Below are positions 6,453-8,460 of a DNA stretch of 8,460 bases, piece after piece. Position 1 is the stretch's first letter. Each line of letters starts with the position of its first letter. The translations under genes and the position numbers were made by a program. This DNA comes from Pseudomonadota bacterium (GTDB taxonomy: Bacteria; Pseudomonadota; Alphaproteobacteria; Sphingomonadales; Sphingomonadaceae): positions 1 through 8,460 of the forward strand of contig JAEZCS010000150.1 in the NCBI GenBank assembly GCA_023433445.1. Direction: 5' to 3'. Below the pieces are notes generated by a model that worked only from the letters and a program-made list of their open reading frames with translations, searched no databases and was not told the DNA's origin.

Positions 6453-8460
6453 ATGAATCTGGAACTCAGTGAACAGCAGGCGATGATGCAGGAAGCAGCC
6501 CTGCGCTTCTTCGACCGCGAAGAAGTGGTGCAGGCCGCCCGCGCGTCAAAGGGAGCAGTCGATGCCAGCCTCTGGAGCCAGGCAGGAGAGATGGGCTTCA
6601 TCGCCATGCGCGCACCCGAAGAGCGCGGGGGCCTTGGCATGGGCCTCATGGAGGCCACGCTGATCTGCGAAGCGGCTGGCCGGGGCGCAGCGCCTCTCCC
6701 GATCGCAGACGGCATCGCCGCCTGCGCGCTTCTAGGCCAGCTGGAAGGCGAAGCGGCCGCCGCGCTGCTCCAACAGGCAACTTCCACCCCCATCACCTTC
6801 GACACTCAAGACGGCTGCATCCAGCTCAGCTGGCGATCCGACGCCATCCACGCCGCTATGCCCAGCGGCGAAGCGCGCATCATCGCCAGCGGCAATGCGG
6901 CCCGCCAAATATTCGACGCTTCCCTCACCGAACGAGCCCTGCTGCGCTCCGCCTGGCTAGTCGGCGCAGGCACCCGCGCGATCGGGATGGCCGCCGCCTA
7001 CGCTACCGAGCGCAAGCAGTTCGACCAAGCCATCGGCGCGTTTCAGGGCGTGGCCTTCCCCCTCGCCGACTCCATCACCGACATGGAGGGTGGCCGCCTG
7101 CTGCTATGGCGCACCATCTGGGGCGTTGCGCAGCAACAGTCCGAAGCAGGCGCCCTCGTCGCCATGACGAGCTGGTGGACCGCCACCACCGCGCGCGCCG
7201 CCGTCCGCCGCGCGCTGCGCACCTTTGGCGGCTATGGCCTCTCGGACGAATACGACATCCACCTCTATTTCCTTGCGATCGACCGCGTGGCCCTGGCGGA
7301 AGGCGACCCAGAGGACCGTCTGGTTGACGCAGGCGATCGCCTCTGGGCAGGCACGACAACCGCCCTGCCCGATGCAGGCGACCCCGGCTTGGAAATGGGC
7401 TTTACCGCAACCGAAGAAGCCTTCGCGGCGGAAGTGCGCACCTTCCTAGAATCCGCCATGACGCCCGAGCTGCAAAGCGCTGCAGCAAAGTCCACCGATG
7501 GTCATCTCCCCGACCTCCACCGCCAGCTCGCCGCTGCAGGGCTCGCTTATCCGGATTGGCCGCGCGAACGGGGCGGGCAGGACCGCAGCCCCATGGAAGT
7601 GACGGCGCTAGGCCGCGTGTTCGAGGAATTCGGCGTCTCCCGCATCCCGATCGGCTGCACCAACATGGGCGCGCGCATGACGATGCAATTCGGCTCGCCC
7701 GAACTGAAGGCCGAAGTGCTACCACGCCTGGCCGATGGGTCGGCCCTCGCCTGCCTTGGCTTTACCGAGCCGGCATCGGGATCGGACATGTACGCCGCTC
7801 GCACCCGCGCCGTGCGCGATGGCGATGACTGGATCATCACCGGGCAGAAGATGTTCACAACCGGCGCGCACATCTCGGATTATATATTGATGCTCGCCCG
7901 AACAGATCCCGACGCGCCCAAGCATAAGGGCATCACCATCTTCTTCTTCCCCATGACGCTGCCGGGCATCACGATCCAGCCGGTCGACACGCTTCAGGAT
8001 GAACGCACCAACATCACCTTCTACGACGAAGTCCGCGTGCCCGACCGCTACCGACTGGGCGAAGTCAATGGCGGGCTCCAGGTCATGGCCGCCGCCATGG
8101 AAATCGAACATGGCGGTGAAGGCTATCATATCTATCACCACAGCCTGATGCGCGCCGCGCTCGACTGGGCAGGCAGCAGCGACGCGGCAGGCAAGCGCCC
8201 AATCGACAGGCCCGCTGTTCGCGCCCGCCTTGCCCGCGTACGCACACATCTGGAAATCGCCGATCTCATGTGCCGCCGCGTCACCTGGGCGATCGAGGCA
8301 GGCCGGATGACCCGCGCCATCGGCCCGATGGCCAAGATGTTCGCCACCGAAATCTACATGCAGGACGCTGCCGACCTTGCCGCGCTGGCCGCGCCCGGCA
8401 CGCTCTCCCATCGAACGCCCGCCCTGGCGAAGATCGAGGAATCCTATCGCCAGTCAATCG
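6453..8460 (+). CDS. Fused two-domain acyl-CoA dehydrogenase, FadE34-like (3' end outside window)
   Basis: This flavoenzyme dehydrogenates an acyl-CoA at the alpha-beta bond. The frame is open for 669 codons to the right edge, far beyond the roughly 390 residues of a usual acyl-CoA dehydrogenase, because two domains are fused. The N-terminal half (about 1-305) keeps ATERKQF-type (184-190) and TFGGYGL (257-263) FAD/dimer motifs but has a shrunken middle domain without TEPxxGSD. The C-terminal half (about 316 on) has FTEPASGSD (437-445), ITGQKMFTTGAH (462-473) and a candidate catalytic base in EIEH (Glu550 or Glu552), but lacks the ERxQF stretch. The halves thus look complementary, as in the heteromeric steroid dehydrogenases and their single-chain relative FadE34 (711 residues). 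About 30-40 residues are probably missing. AAGGTGG precedes the ATG. It is divergent from the crotonases, its likely beta-oxidation partners. Substrate unknown; a bulky or branched acyl-CoA is an inference. Confidence 0.94.
   Translation, partial: MNLELSEQQAMMQEAALRFFDREEVVQAARASKGAVDASLWSQAGEMGFIAMRAPEERGGLGMGLMEATLICEAAGRGAAPLPIADGIAACALLGQLEGEAAAALLQQATSTPITFDTQDGCIQLSWRSDAIHAAMPSGEARIIASGNAARQIFDASLTERALLRSAWLVGAGTRAIGMAAAYATERKQFDQAIGAFQGVAFPLADSITDMEGGRLLLWRTIWGVAQQQSEAGALVAMTSWWTATTARAAVRRALRTFGGYGLSDEYDIHLYFLAIDRVALAEGDPEDRLVDAGDRLWAGTTTALPDAGDPGLEMGFTATEEAFAAEVRTFLESAMTPELQSAAAKSTDGHLPDLHRQLAAAGLAYPDWPRERGGQDRSPMEVTALGRVFEEFGVSRIPIGCTNMGARMTMQFGSPELKAEVLPRLADGSALACLGFTEPASGSDMYAARTRAVRDGDDWIITGQKMFTTGAHISDYILMLARTDPDAPKHKGITIFFFPMTLPGITIQPVDTLQDERTNITFYDEVRVPDRYRLGEVNGGLQVMAAAMEIEHGGEGYHIYHHSLMRAALDWAGSSDAAGKRPIDRPAVRARLARVRTHLEIADLMCRRVTWAIEAGRMTRAIGPMAKMFATEIYMQDAADLAALAAPGTLSHRTPALAKIEESYRQSI

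Noticed and set aside
5489..6472. Plus-strand open frame of 327 codons
   Set aside because: It is antisense to the first crotonase and runs across the divergent promoter region into the acyl-CoA dehydrogenase start. Composition is Arg-rich and no family motif is present.
7719..8411. Minus-strand open frame of 230 codons opposite the acyl-CoA dehydrogenase
   Set aside because: Its His/Gly/Asp-rich translation looks like the reverse-frame shadow commonly seen opposite acyl-CoA dehydrogenase genes. The plus-strand frame has full family motifs throughout.

Overview
The window reads as a GC-rich catabolic locus of a proteobacterium. The strong G/C preference at third codon positions and the look of the proteins suggest an alphaproteobacterium, perhaps a sphingomonad. 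That is an inference from composition; no rRNA or marker gene is present. Seven protein-coding genes fill almost the whole window. I found no RNA genes, insertion sequences, CRISPR arrays or long repeats.

Layout: six genes run leftward on the minus strand and one runs rightward on the plus strand. A 154-bp divergent intergenic region (6299-6452) separates the two directions. Leftward, in transcription order, come two crotonase-fold genes (5483-6298 and 4695-5486, overlapping by ATGA), a 143-bp gap with a small hairpin, and then a very tight block. The block is a Baeyer-Villiger monooxygenase (2665-4551), an IclR-family regulator (1758-2654), a zinc alcohol dehydrogenase (661-1752) and a hormone-sensitive-lipase-type esterase that runs off the left edge (1-664). 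Spacings inside the block are about 10 bp, 5 bp and a 4-bp overlap. Rightward is one long acyl-CoA dehydrogenase made of two fused halves (6453 to the right edge, incomplete).

How the genes may work together: the block encodes the three activities of a classical Baeyer-Villiger route. The dehydrogenase would turn an alcohol into a ketone or aldehyde, the flavin monooxygenase would insert oxygen to give an ester or lactone, and the esterase would hydrolyse it. The crotonases and the fused acyl-CoA dehydrogenase are beta-oxidation-type enzymes that could process the resulting acid, or a side chain of the same substrate, as CoA thioesters. The fused dehydrogenase has the architecture known from steroid side-chain enzymes such as mycobacterial FadE34, and both crotonases lack the two catalytic glutamates of a normal hydratase. 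A bulky ring-bearing substrate (steroid, terpenoid, alicyclic or aryl ketone) is therefore plausible but unproven. The IclR protein is the obvious local regulator. The substrate cannot be read from the sequence.
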